From: Lates calcarifer
Taxonomy: Eukaryota; Chordata; Actinopteri; Centropomidae
NCBI RefSeq assembly: GCF_001640805.2
Contig: NC_066852.1
Location: forward strand, 8,912,194-8,976,193
Length of the DNA: 64,000 nt
Reading direction: 5' to 3'
The stretch's first letter is position 1. Every line of letters begins with the position of its first letter. A program made the position numbers and the translations under genes. Shown one piece after another: positions 22,876 to 36,724 of this stretch. The notes beneath the pieces are model-generated. The model ran no database searches and had not been told where the DNA came from. It saw only the letters and a program-made list of their open reading frames with translations.

Positions 22876-25800
22876 AGAGGGAGAGAGAGAAGAGGGAGGG
22901 AGATCGGGGAGTGAATGAGCTCCCGTTGTCACTGAGCGGCTGTGCTTCTCCAGATGTTGATGGACACACCTCCGAAGAGGGGAGGGAGGGGTGGAGGGAG
23001 TAATAAACAGTCTCAATGAGAAATGGGAAGGAGAGCAGAGAGAGGGAGAGTGAAAGAGGAATGGAGGAGGGAGCGTGCGGGTGGGGGCGGGGGTGTGGGG
23101 GGTGGACTGCTAAATTCTGTACTGTGTTTAGTTCAGGACTTTGACCCCTTTTCAACCTTTCCCAGAGCTGGTCAGCACACTCAGGAAGTGAGTAGAGAGA
23201 GGAATGTGATGGATGAAGAGGAGGCAGAAAAGGTGTGAAACTTTAAAGTGTGTGTGGGGGGGTAATGACTGATAAATATGAACGGCAGGCATATTTGCTT
23301 GCCAAAAACTTATCTCAGTAAAAATCTCACGAGCTTTAAAAGCCTCCGCATTGTCATATCATCTCAAAATGCGACACGTTTTTCCTTCTCTTTCAACCCT
23401 CCTCCTCCTCCTCTGTCTGTGTTATTGTGCCTTTCTCTGCAGATGACTTCTCCTCACCACAATCTTACAGTTCTCTGAGCTCCACCATTTCCCCTCTGTT
23501 CACTGTGAATTTGTGCGTGTGCATTTTTCCACTACAATGCTTTAACCCTTTTTTCACTAAGCCTGTTTGTTGACATTGGAAAGTCACTCAAAGACATCCA
23601 CACATGTACGCCGCCTCGCACATCCTGGGAGACACGCAGAGCGAATCACCATCTTTATTCAACAGGACAGCCGGAGCTGGCTGCTCTTAAAAGGCGTATT
23701 CCCTCTGTATAATGGATCGATCGTGGGCTTGGGAGTCTGTGTATGCCTGTCAAACTCCATCTCCATCCACTGTGTCCTATCTCATTTGAATTAGGAAATA
23801 TTCCGCTGGGGAAAGGTTACAGACACGACATTGCATTTTAAAACCTCCAGACCAGTAAGGCAGACTGCTGGGCTGAGTGGTAGTTATGATTCAGAGTTGG
23901 TGTGTACTGGCAGGTCGACTGATGCGTGCTGATTGTACAGTGATTCATAAAGGGGGTTCAGATAAGAAGAGAGGAGCATGTTACACAATTTCCTTGATCT
24001 ACAGAAATGGTGGGACACAGCTGTGTTTACTAGGATGGGAAGTGAGATGCATAAATATGTAGTCCAAAATAAACAGCTCTTCTGCAAATTATCTCTCTCT
24101 ACTAGGGAAAAGAATCAGATTTAATCCCTGTGGAAACATTTTTCAATATCTCTATCTACAAACACTGAGATCATAAAAGACACTGTTTGTACATTCTCTC
24201 TGCCGCTGAGCAGGGTTTTTTCGACGGGGGCGGGTAGTGGTGACGACCACTTGCCAAGAAATTCAACTATCATTGTGTTTACCATATAAGATGTTAGAAT
24301 ACGCCCTCTGAGCAGCACTATCTCTTCAGGGCAGTCTTGACGTTACAGCCATCGGAAAGTGATGAGACGGGCCGGCTGGGCCGAGGCTAGCTAGTTAGCA
24401 TGCTAACTTCAGTCGAAAAAAAAAGAGGTGATAGAACTAGAAGCAGAACATTAGCGTAAATGAAAAAAAATGTGTACATATGCAGGCCGCTCTTGTCTAT
24501 AAGCCGCAGGTGTCTACGTTGTAACATGAGATATTTACACATTTACGCTGCCGTCTCCAACATCTCACCATCGATTCACTGATGCCAAGCTTACATGCAG
24601 CAGCTCTATTTCCTTTTTCGACAGCCAGATCAATTGCCTTTAACTCAAAAGCTGCATCATATGCATTTCTTCGTGTGTTTTCCATGATGAGGGTGTGTGC
24701 ATTAAGTGCAAAATGACTGATCTGAAGAATTTAGTGTGAGTGCGTTTGATCTAATTCCAACAGTTTCATTGGTCCACTGTGACCTGTTCTGTAATTTCAC
24801 TGGTGTGATGTGACAAGACTAAATGTTTTTGCGGCATGAAGCTCGTTAGCCCGTAAAAATCTATAAATTAGCCTCATCATCGTTTAAGCCGCAAGGTTCA
24901 AAGCGTGTGAAAAAAGTAGCGGCTTATATTCCAGAAATTACGGTAAGTTTGATGCTGAACTCACAAGGTTTCTTCTAGATTGATAAGTAACAGCTGTTAA
25001 TACTAATGTTGGCTATGTAACAAAACTTACAAATAGTTCCTTTAAAGTCACTAAAATGACTGATTATTGATATTTTAGATGACTTCATATTTGTAAATCA
25101 TAATTCCCCTCTACTACCAGTTACCAGCAGAGACAGCAAGTGTGTCATTTCCATGTAACCTCTGAACACACCCCTAAACAAAGTCATCATGAGGTGTCTC
25201 AGACAGTAGCAGAGAGTACGACACCATGATGCAAAAACATGTGGGTTCATGTGTGTTCTGTTGTGAAGATAAAATAGCCTTTATGTCTGACTTTGGGACG
25301 GATGACATAGGGGAACGGGGGCAGGGTGGGCTGATATGGAAGGGACCTCAGCCAACCCTCCCCACAGAGTATTTTTAACTCCAAGGGTTCGTAACTATGA
25401 GATATACACACTCCATGCGTCATGTCTTGGAAAGAATGTCTGGGAAAACCATGTTTTGCAAATGGGAGAAAAAGAAAACCACAGGGAGACAGGAGATATT
25501 TTTGGGCAAGATGAGAGAGAAAAGGGGAACAGAAATAGATGAGTATATGTTAACTGTTATATATGTGACTTGTTGTAACAGAGTCCTGCTGTCACAGCAT
25601 CCATCAAAGAAACATATGCTGGGAAAAAAAGTCATATTCATCATCATTGCCTGAATGATTTCAAATGTTCCTTTCACTGTAGTCCTGAATAAGTCAATTT
25701 ATTCTTTATGGGGATCCAACTTTTTCTCTCTGATACCTGAACTCAGTCTTGTATCTGCCAATACAAAGAACCAATCTCCTACCTCTGCTCTGTTTTTCTC

Positions 25801-28800
25801 AAATTCAGAGGCTGTATACCTCACTGTGTGGATTACTGCAGCACTAAAAACTGAGCTGGCAAAAAATTGGATGTACCTGACAGCAGAAACACTGAATTTT
25901 ACAGTGACATGAACATTGAGATCTGTATTTAATGTTGATTAGTCACATTTAGATGATTCAACAGTAATGACAAACTCCTATTAAGATTTAAAAACCAAAG
26001 ATGATGTCGTCTAATTCCTCCGTCTGTGTCATCGACAAAAAACACAAAATATTCAGTTTCCAAAACAAAAAACTCTTCACTTTCAAGGGACACTTTTTAA
26101 AGCTGTACATAACACGGTGTGTGTAATCTTAATTTTCTATAGACTTTAAAGTGGGACTACGTAACCTTTGAGAGAAGAAATAACACATTATTAATCTCCT
26201 AAATTCAAAACAGGAGTTTTACTGATGCAACCTTTCTTGGTCATGTAGAACAGGTAGCTGATGGTGGCCACTTTTAATTAATCTTAGCAAAATTTAGGTC
26301 AGTACTGCTGTATAACTGACACTAGTGATTGTGTTCACCGACCTGAGGTCCTCTGTCTCTGTCCTCCTCTTACACTTTGTTTTAGCATGAACCATTTTCT
26401 TGTAATATTCATTTGCGGCCATAGTTTCTGTTCAGCAAACGTCACACAGGCTTACTTTAAGGATGATGCTACTTTCTTCTTTCCAGTCATGCATAGCTCT
26501 AATTTTAACATTTCTCTGCACATGTATTCAAATGTTTTTGGCTGCTAGTTTCCCTTTTAACTGTCAAGAAAGCCTGAAAGTCGACAGATACAGACAGCTC
26601 CACTGACTCCACTGTTTCCTTCTGCATACTTTTCCATGCCTTTTTTTTCTGTACATCTATATTCACAATCATGAGCTTGCAACCAAGAAGGATGCTCAGG
26701 TGACAAACGCTCTCAGTTACACAGGGCACAGTTATTCTTTAGCGCAGAAGCAGCAGCTTTCAGGCCTCTATATGACAGGGTCAACCAGAGTCCAACACTT
26801 CACAACACATCACGTCAAAAAAATCATGGGGTGAACATGCATGCACGTATGCACGCCCCAGCACATACTGTATATTCATATATCCAGTGCTCCACTCTCT
26901 CTAGACTTAGTGAATAACTTATTTATGGCAATGAAACCATGCCTTCACACTATACATGCAGACATGTTAACCCAGAATACTTTGGGTTCACACAACTCCA
27001 CACACAGGCTGCACACAGACCGCCACAGTTCACCAAAACCCAAATTTACTCCATACGTGACATTTAAATGCAAAAATAATAACAGGATAGCGATGTGCCA
27101 TGATAATATTTGTCTGAATCTTGTTGGAGGCAAACTATTTCAGCTCCCTTTTTTAGTTGGTTGGATGGGTTTCTGCTGCATGTAAAAAGAGTGGAATAAT
27201 AGCCCCCTTATTTTCCTAAAAGGCCCTCGCATAAATAAAAATGTACTGTAGAGATAAATTAACAGTGTGAGAGGATGAACTGCGTGGGGCCTTGAGCTTG
27301 GGAGACTTGGGAATGATAAAAAGAGGAAAGATGCAAAGGGGAGGAGGAGTGTGTTCAACAGGGAGATGAGATTAAGAGTTCTTGTGGGAATAAGAGCCTA
27401 CATGAAAGAAAAGAGAGTAATTAGTAAAAATGGTAATCCTTGAGATGGTTTTTTTTTTTTTATCAGGTTCAGAGCTAAGCACTCATTGCTGTTGTGTTGG
27501 TGTGACAGTTGGCTTGCCTTTTCCCCCTTTTCTGTTTATTCAAGTTCAGTTTGCTCTGGCTGATACTTCTGTCTTCTTTTGGGTCGTACCAACTACCCAA
27601 TCTTTCTTCCATTTCTATTCCAAGGAGCTCTTGCTGCTGGAAATCTGTCCACCAAAGGTCCAAAGAACAGCGTATTAACAACCCAACTCACAATCTATTT
27701 AATTTCAAATATGTAGATAAAACATGAAAAGGTGAGGGAACAGATGGTTCAGGACTGAGTGCCTATGCTCTGACATCAGGACCAGTCCTGGCTCTTAATT
27801 ATAGATGGGCTGGGTGGCACAGCCCCTCGTAAAGCTGCTCCATATGACCAGACAGAAGGGGGGGTGGGGGTGTTGAACCAAGTCCTGGTTTCCACTCCAA
27901 ACTCCATCTGGGAATATGGCCACTCCCTGAAAAGCAGCATGATTCTGTTGATTCTGCGATTCTCCAGCCTCTGCTCCTGCAAGCTTCAGCACTGCTCTGC
28001 CAATCACAGAGACCTTTGAGATCCGGAGATAAATTAATGATCAATTTAATGACTACGGCGCTCTGACATGAATATGGAGCAGCTTTGAATCCATGCCTGG
28101 CTAATGAATATGGGATGGTCCTGACACTCTGTAATGAAGTCAGTCCAGAGTCAGGTGTTTGCCATGTAACAAGACAGTACAGTGAATATCTTGGGAGCAT
28201 TATTCAGCTGCTGAAAACATCTGCCCGTAAATGTTTTGTGGTTGACCTTCACCGTATTCCCCCTTTGTGTGAAACAAACCTTGTGTGTGATACAATTTTG
28301 CCATAAATTACATCCTAAGTCATAGCTGGAATATATAACATCAACTCCAGATTTTTCAATAGGAAGCTGAATTGTGTCTCTGCTCACAGTAAAAAGGTCC
28401 TAGGCTCAAATCCAGCTGGGGCCTCTCACTGTGCATGTTCTATCTTGTCCTGCCTAACTTGTGGAAAATGTATGGAGGCCTGGTATTTTTTATTGTTAAA
28501 TGGAAAAAATATTTTGGAAATAAGAATTTTTGCTTTTTCTTTTTTACCAAGAGAAGATAGATACCATGTCTGAGCTTTAACTATAAAGCTAGAACCAGGA
28601 GTTGGTTAGCTTAATTTAGCATAAAGACTCACTTCAGAGTTCAAAAAGTGCTAACCGGTACCTCTAAAAGTCAATAATTATAACCTAGTGGGGAGTCCAG
28701 AACCTCCAGAGAGAAACAGTTTAAACATGCAATTCTTGATTAAAAAAAACAAACAAAAAACACAACATATCATTTTTACATTTTGGTGCACAGATTGACC

Positions 28801-31800
28801 AAATAAAATTATACATATTAAAGAGCTTTAGAAATGCTGGTAGGAGGACATTTGAGTATGTCCCTCTGTTCCCTGTTTTTATGCTAAGCTAAGCTAACTG
28901 ACTCCTAATTCTAGCATCACATGGACATGAGAGTGGTACTGATCATCTCATCTACTGTAACCTTCAGCAAATGAATAGATAATCATTATATCATATCATA
29001 AAATACAATATCACACAGTACATAACACACATACTTCCCAAAAATGTCAAACTATTTCTTTACAACTGAATATTTGAGGGATTCTTCTGTAAATTTACAC
29101 AGCTAGCAGAAAGAACAAGTATTATCTCCACCACAACACTAATTGGATACCTTGTATTTTGACAGTCATGGTGAACATGCGGTTTGTTGTCTGCATGCAC
29201 TTACAGCAGAAGCAGGATTCACATTTTCATTCACAGGTTTAGAACTGCAGCCCCAACTCATGCTACACAGTCTAACACAGAAATTAAAAAAGGTGACGCG
29301 GCGGCAGGCTTATTTAACTTACTCATCAAAAATGACGTGATGAAGTGTTTTTCATCATATGTGCTCTGCAATCGGCTGCCACGACGGGCTGGGTGACACT
29401 GATAGCCGCAAACCATGTTGTGAGCGGATAATTCAATCAGATTTAATGTGAAAGGTCTCTGTAAGTATGTCTACAGGATGACCCACTCTGCCTCTTTGAT
29501 CTTTCCTGCTGCCTTCTCTAATGCTTAGGCAGGATGAAGAGCAGACAGAGTAAAGAATGAGGTGTGTGTGTGTGTGTGTGTGGGGTGGGGGGGTGAGCAT
29601 TTGAGGGAGGGTCCTTCAGGGTACTGTGTGAGTGCTAAGATGGGAGTGCAGAGGCGGGAGGGGGGGGGGTTGGCAGGGTGGGAAATCACAGCCTTAGGGT
29701 GCGCTACAGATTATTCCTGTTTCTCTTTCATCTGAGCCGATGGGGGGCATCTTCCTCCGATTAACCGCTCCATCACTTATTAAGCACTTTGGAACAAAAG
29801 TGGTGATGGAGAGTGAGGAAGGAGGAAAAGAGAAAGACACAGCAGAGGGTTTCATTAGCATGTAGCCCCAGTCTGTTGTGTGTTGTTGGGTGTGGTTGGG
29901 ATGAGAGCAGGAGCGAGTTTATGTATCCTCTCAGAGACAGGGAGTGGGTGGAAAAACAAAGCATTCAGGATATGAAAAGCTAAGAATAGACCCAGATATT
30001 TAAAACCCTGAAATTCACTTACAGGTAAATGTAGCCACAACTCAGCAGAAAAACCTTTTAGAACCAGTGTTTTTTTGCCACAGTGTATTTTGGAGTCTGA
30101 TCAGTACATTTGGATGCAGGCAAGGACAGAGAGCGAGAGAGAGGCAGATAAACTGAGCAAGGGGAAACAAAGCACAAAAAGAGGTTGAGAAGCAGACTGA
30201 TGCAACAGCAAATGGTGAAGCAGTAACGCTGCAGGTTCTGCATGACAAACTTCCAACCAAACATCGAGGTCACACTCTGTATACATGATGGTCCTCGCAT
30301 CTTTAGTGATTCATAGTTACACTTAATTTGCTATAACTGCTAATTGTCATGTTTGTTGCTCCCCCCTCTGATTTAGTCTGTCTGTTTTCATAATTCTTCA
30401 TTATGATTTGATTAGCATTTAAATTACTCTGATGTCTATCCGCACAGAGGAGCGAGACAGCTGATGCTCTGTATTCACTTAAAGCAGAATCAGAACTCAG
30501 TAGGCACTGATAATGTAAATCACGAGTAACGCTAAAAAAGTCAGCCTAACATTTGATATTTAACAACTGAGTCAATCTCTCTTTGTCGCATAGTTACAGC
30601 TGAAGAAAATCCTAAAAGGCACAACATTAGCTGCAGAATCAACAACAAAATTCAAATGTGTCATTGCTTGGCTCAAAGTGTATTTGTTCACTAAACAACA
30701 GAGCCTTCTCTGTGGAGATAATTACAGCTCAACAACACAGTGAACTTTCTTTAATTACAACTGATCCGCCCATCCCTGGCAAACAGCATACAGCATATAG
30801 CCCAAGCCGAGATAAAACGTGGGTTTGCTTTAAAAAAACACCCATAATGAAAAATGAAGTTAAAGCTGTACAAGGCAAATTTGCATTTTTGAAACCCCAA
30901 GTGGTGGTGTAAAATAACTTTTTGGGATTTTTAAAAACATTACTAATAACGCACCAAAACATCATGAAACTGCATAATCCTGAGTGTCTGGGTCTAGTTT
31001 TTCCACAGCAGGAAGTAGCTGAAGAGATTATGATAAGAAATCTTTCCATGGCGCGTTTACTTTCATTGTGGTGTCCAGGTATTTCTGGATTGCATCTCCA
31101 CGTGCTGTACCTTGCTCCGGGATTTGTGGGCACAGACAAGATTCCCAGTTGCTGTCATACCTGGCATTACTTTAATCTGGGGGATGACATATTCTACTGT
31201 GTTTCAGCAGCACTTTCTGATGTAGACTGGTGCTGGGTGCGATTTCTTCATATAAACCACCCTGCCCTTAAGTGTGATGTGGATGTGAACCCGCTACGCT
31301 TAAAGTTGTGATCTCTGCTTGACTGGGACAAGGCTGTGTTACATCTGAACACTGTGACCCAGTTCCAGTGATGAAGAGAGTGCAGCCTTGCAGGATGACA
31401 ATGTTGCTGACCTGCTTGAATAATTCACTCTGAAGTGTAAACCCATAGCTGACTGGACGCAGCCACCTGGAAGATTACACGAACAGGGAGGAGAGAGATG
31501 GGACTAGTAGAGAGAGACGAGGTGACAGGATGATCTTGAATGACACGAAATGAGACGAGAAAGTATTACGCAACTGGAGGTTATAGTAAAACGCACTGGC
31601 GGAAAAAAATTAAGCACAGCTATCTAAATGTTAGGAAAGGAGGCTTGGATAAGACCATATTTCACACAAGTACACTGGATTTAAACTGCCACAAGACTCA
31701 TTTTTTTGAAAGTTTTTGGAAGTGTGTCAGTGACACTGTTTCTAAGACATCCCACCATCATGAGCCATAGCCATTTTAGCTATAGCCAACTTATGGCATG

Positions 31801-32886
31801 AAAGCCAACAAGAATATTTCCCTTAAGTGTTGAACTATTCCTGCTGTTGAACAAAGAAGGTCCTGCCTGGCCTGTAATGTCTAAATATTACTTTCAGCAC
31901 AAAATGTGACTGAGGTGATGCACAATGGGCAGACAACTGAGGACACTCCTTAATGAAGGACACAAAATCCCACACAATCAGGAAAATCAGTTTCATAAGA
32001 TCTGACATTTTCTTTTTCCCAACAGAACTGGATCAGCTATTCTGTTAACTAATTCACAGCAGCCCCCACACCCTCCCAGTCCCTCCTTTCAGTCACCAAT
32101 AATGAGTAAGAAATACGACCATAAAAATAAATAAATAAAAATCAGTGTAGGGTCAAAACCTCATTAGTAGGTGAAGAAGACGAGTCAATGTTTAAGTGGA
32201 AAATCAATTAATCAATCAGTGGAGACTCCACCAGCTTCAGCATCCTGATGATTGTGTTGTTATGATGACCAGTCTTTGTGTAACAGTGTTAGCAGAGCAG
32301 CACAGACAAACCACCTCAGGCTTGTAAGGAGGAGCTGCAGCTGAACACTTCATCTCTGATGTACCACACTACCCTGCCTTTCTCCTTCACTCTGCTTTGA
32401 TCCTCAGTTTTTCTCCCCTGTCTCCTTCCAATTCACGGATAAAGAGGACAGATTAGAATCTACACAAGAGTGTTTTCTACCAGTGATCGATACCGAGTAG
32501 TCAGTGGTAGCATTAGTGTGGCTGGATCATGATGGCTTCTACCTAACCAGAGTTGACCTGCCTTCTTCACGACAGCTGAGTGAAACATCATCAGGTCATA
32601 CTGGAGGGAGAGGAGGAAAAGATGGAAGTAGGCAGAGATGCAATCAACAACAACAACTCCTCCGCTGCTCCTGGAACACACACATACAGTACATATTCCT
32701 CTCTCGGCTATTATACAACACGCATTACATAATTCAAATTTGTGACTCTGTGAAATAGACTTTTGAGGTGCCCTCCTTCATAAACACCCACTCAGCTCTT
32801 TGAAAGCAGCACCAGCACAGGGAACAGGTACACACTCGAGCCGGCGCCCCCACCGGATCAACACATTTTCTGCTTCTGCCAGGGAC

Positions 32887-32930
<44 letters not shown>

Positions 32931-35900
32931 GCTCAGATGAATTCAGTACGACGTGCTGGTTATGCAACAGGCTGCTTCAAGCGAAGCGAAACACAGAGAG
33001 CACTCATCATCTGAGAAACACTAAGAGCTGGAGAGAACAGTGTTGTTCTCCAAGGTTATTTACACAATGTGCATTTTAGTGGTTAATTTGATAGTGGAGT
33101 ATTTTATAACGACCATTATCAAACTGTGCCTTATTCAAGTCTTGCATAGCAACATCAGAGAACTTTTTAAAAAGTACATGAATTGAAGCCATTAACAGAA
33201 ACATAAAGCACACTTAAAGTCAAGAACTGATCTATGCACAATTCCTCTCTACAGAGGTTTAACATTCCTTAATGTGTGAAGAAGGCAGAAGATCAAGTTG
33301 AAATTCTTGGATGCTTGACATGTTACATGTGGTGTCAGCCTGCTCTGCAGCACCAGCACTGGATTTGGTGAGGCCTTAAACACTGGATAACTGCACTGGC
33401 AATGATCTCATCTTTTACACAGCTGACAAGTTCAAAACATCCTGGCGGGCAGTCTGGAGGGATTTTAAAAACATTTCCTCCACATGAAAACAATTACATC
33501 ATCATTAGCCTAATTTGTGGTGGCAAAAATGGGCCCAATACTGAGGTCCCTGGTCAGAAGCCAATAAACAGAGCTTTGTTATTAAGGTGCTGAAAGAGTT
33601 ACGCAAAGTGTGGAAGCAGCTTATAATGATTACTGTCATATGTTTACATCATTTTAACTCATTACAGCATATGTATATCTGCCAAGTGAGGAATGCTTTG
33701 TTTCGTTAGTGAATAAACACCTGTCAGGGTGGCCAGCTGTCAGCCTGGCTGCACATTTGTAAGGCAGGACTGGAAAAGGCCTGCATTATCAGCGGTGACT
33801 GTAGACTATAAAGACATTGATAACACAATACTTGATTTAATAAGGAGAATGGATGGGGTTTTTGATATTGACTTGATAAAACAAACAAACAAACAAAAAA
33901 AGACAAATTAGGTAAAAGCTTTAGTGATCATCAAGAGTTCATGCAGTCTGAACAGTCCGGACAGGAAACAGGGAGTCTCCCTCCCTCGCCCTGGGACAGG
34001 AAGTCATAAAGCAGGATCAAACGCCTGGCACTGCTCATGGTCCTGCCATATGAATAGTATAATGTCATGGGAAGTCATAGACTCGACAACAACTCAAAGC
34101 CTCTGCAATAACCTAAGTTATGAAAACTTGATCCTCTGAAGGTAACAGGGTTTTCAGAGTGCAATTCTGCAGATTCTGTACATGAAGCTGAAAGGTTATT
34201 CATGATCATCTCAGTAGTACACAACCAAACTGCCCTGTTTCTTGTGCATTTACATTAAACATGGAGAAGCCTTGTCTCACTCAGTTAAGTGGAGTGGAAG
34301 GAATATGGAGAGGTCATCAGGACTTGCTGAAATGTGAAGAGGGGGAAAACAAACACGAAAGCACCAAGTTTTGATCTGAGTTAAAAACCTTTACAAAGTC
34401 CACTATTTCTGTAAAGTGCTGAAATAGCTCCCAATAAAAATATTTTGAAAAAACACTGATCTAAATCAGACTTAAACTTTATAAGTCTCTATAATATAAT
34501 CAGCTGTCATGCATTTACTGAATGTTGATGTTTGTTTGCTTCTGACCCACTGCACTGTTATGGTTTGGTATAAATCTGGACCACATAAACTAGATCTCCG
34601 CCACTGTACATCAGCTCACACTCACATTAGGGTTAAAGGTCACAGTCTAGATGAGGCCACAGGCTAAAGACACTATTTTTGGGGGCCTTTCACTCACTTT
34701 AAATCTCCCTACAAGCCCGAGAAGAACTCTATTAATAAGCGTATTTTCCTCAGCCAGCAGTTTTTCATGTCCACTCATTCTTCTCACTGTCTAGCAGGGA
34801 AATTCAGTGTGTGTGTTTGTGGCTGGGGGCTTTCTCTCTTAACTCACCCATGAATGCAGTTAGATCACTACGAGAGCCAAACAGATGCCTCTGCAACACT
34901 CTAGCATGCAAAAACTGCATGCAGCAACCCAAAAATAACAGCTGCAGTACCTCAAGCTACTGATTAAGAGTCAGCTACTGTTTCATCCTCATATGGTGTG
35001 GAAGAATCACAAGCCCAATGCAAGGTACGAACCAGAGATTTGTGAAACTGACTAGCTTGGAAATGGGAAATTATGGACAGTCTTCCTTTACAATCTAGCA
35101 ACTAGCAGAAGCTTTGTATACCTTCATGAGCGCAGTGCTGTTGGTGTTGTCACTCACTGACAATGGCAGTGTGAGAGCTATTGGAGCTTTAGGAGCCCAG
35201 CAGAGCGTATTAAGGCAGATCTGACAGCTTACTGAGGCATACACGCAGATACAGTATATAGTTACTTCAACAAAGACTGTAGGGCTCAGGGACAAGGAGT
35301 AGCCTAGGAATGAGCACACCCATGGTTATGGTTATTGTCAGGGGTGAAGCTCATATTTCAAAAATTATTAGAATTTTCAAGAGGGATGTCAGTGAACAAT
35401 AAACTGCAAAAGCGACTGGATAAGATCAGACAGACAATATTAAAATCTCATATGATTGTGTTGGTCAAACCATTTGCTGTTCTTCAGCTGTTTCTCCCAT
35501 CTTGTTGGGGAAGGCCATCAAACTTTGTCTAAACATCATTAGATCTGAACCAAACAAAATGTTGTCATTGGATCGTGGATGTTTCACAAAGCTTCTCCTG
35601 AGGCTGGAGAACGGAAAACCAGGATGTCAGTAATCCCTCTGACACATTATACTACCGGACAGATTCTTATGGACGCTTCTGGAGAAACGTTTAGAGTGAA
35701 ATGCTACACAGTAGACAGGATGTAGTAGGAAAGTGTGGTGAACTGGGAGGTCAACCTGCAACACAAGTCCTTCTAAAGTGTGCGTGAACAAAGTATGGAA
35801 TCCAGCTAAAGGGTTAAACAATGAGAACTTCCTTGAAGACGTCAGTAAACCAAGACAATAGCCATGCATCTACAAAGTTAGGAAGCAAATCTTACATGTG

Positions 35901-36673
35901 CTTTGGATTAATGCCTCTGCAACTCAGCATTACACAAGAAAGCATTCTGCCAATTATTATAATTCTATTTAGTCCTGGTGCAGACCGCTGCCCCACTGTC
36001 CTCTACACCATATCTCCAGTTCCTATAAGAAACTAAACCTCATACAGGCCCCACTGGACATCAACCATCCTGCATAATGAGGTGCAGAACCACACTGGGC
36101 AAATACTTGCTCAATCGCAGACCCCAGCTCTGGCCATGTGGAAAACATCGTAGTTCCTGCATAATCATCATGTCTAAACAAACAGCTGAGAGGAGCATTT
36201 TAACAAAGTGACATTTGAGTAACTGTCCAACCCAATCACCAGTGTGCCTGGGGTACAGTGTGGTTCAAAACAAACTCAGCCCAGAGCAAACGTCAGTTAC
36301 AGATGGATATCCATCATATCTCACTGTTGTGGAAACAGTTCTGGTACCCTGACTGGTCGCTTGAAAGCAAGAACGGGCTCACCACACTGGGACACAGTGT
36401 GTTGCTAAGGCCCATTTACTTTAATATTGGCCGGAAGGCTGCCAACAACAGCAAGAGGAAAAGGGAGAGGGAGGCGGTGGGGGAGAAAGTATTCTGGTCT
36501 CACTGGGTTTTGGGGGATAAAAAAGACAGAGTTGCATCTGGTGGTCAGAGACTTGGTTCTGGCAGTGATGTGAAATCTGATTAAGAAAGAAAAGAAGTCA
36601 GAGAGACAGTGAGGGTTGCCTCTGTGGAGCTGTCCCACCAGTCAACCAACAAAGGATGAAGGAGGAAAGTGTG

Positions 36674-36724
<51 letters not shown>

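Noticed and set aside
22757..23155. 132-codon minus frame near the internal promoter
   Set aside because: Driven by CT/GA low-complexity sequence (SLSLSLS runs).
30922..31311. 129-codon plus frame
   Set aside because: No motif, no flanking splice or promoter signals; likely chance.
32888..32924. Poly(T) as tail of a retrocopied gene
   Set aside because: No processed-gene or SINE body recognised next to it.
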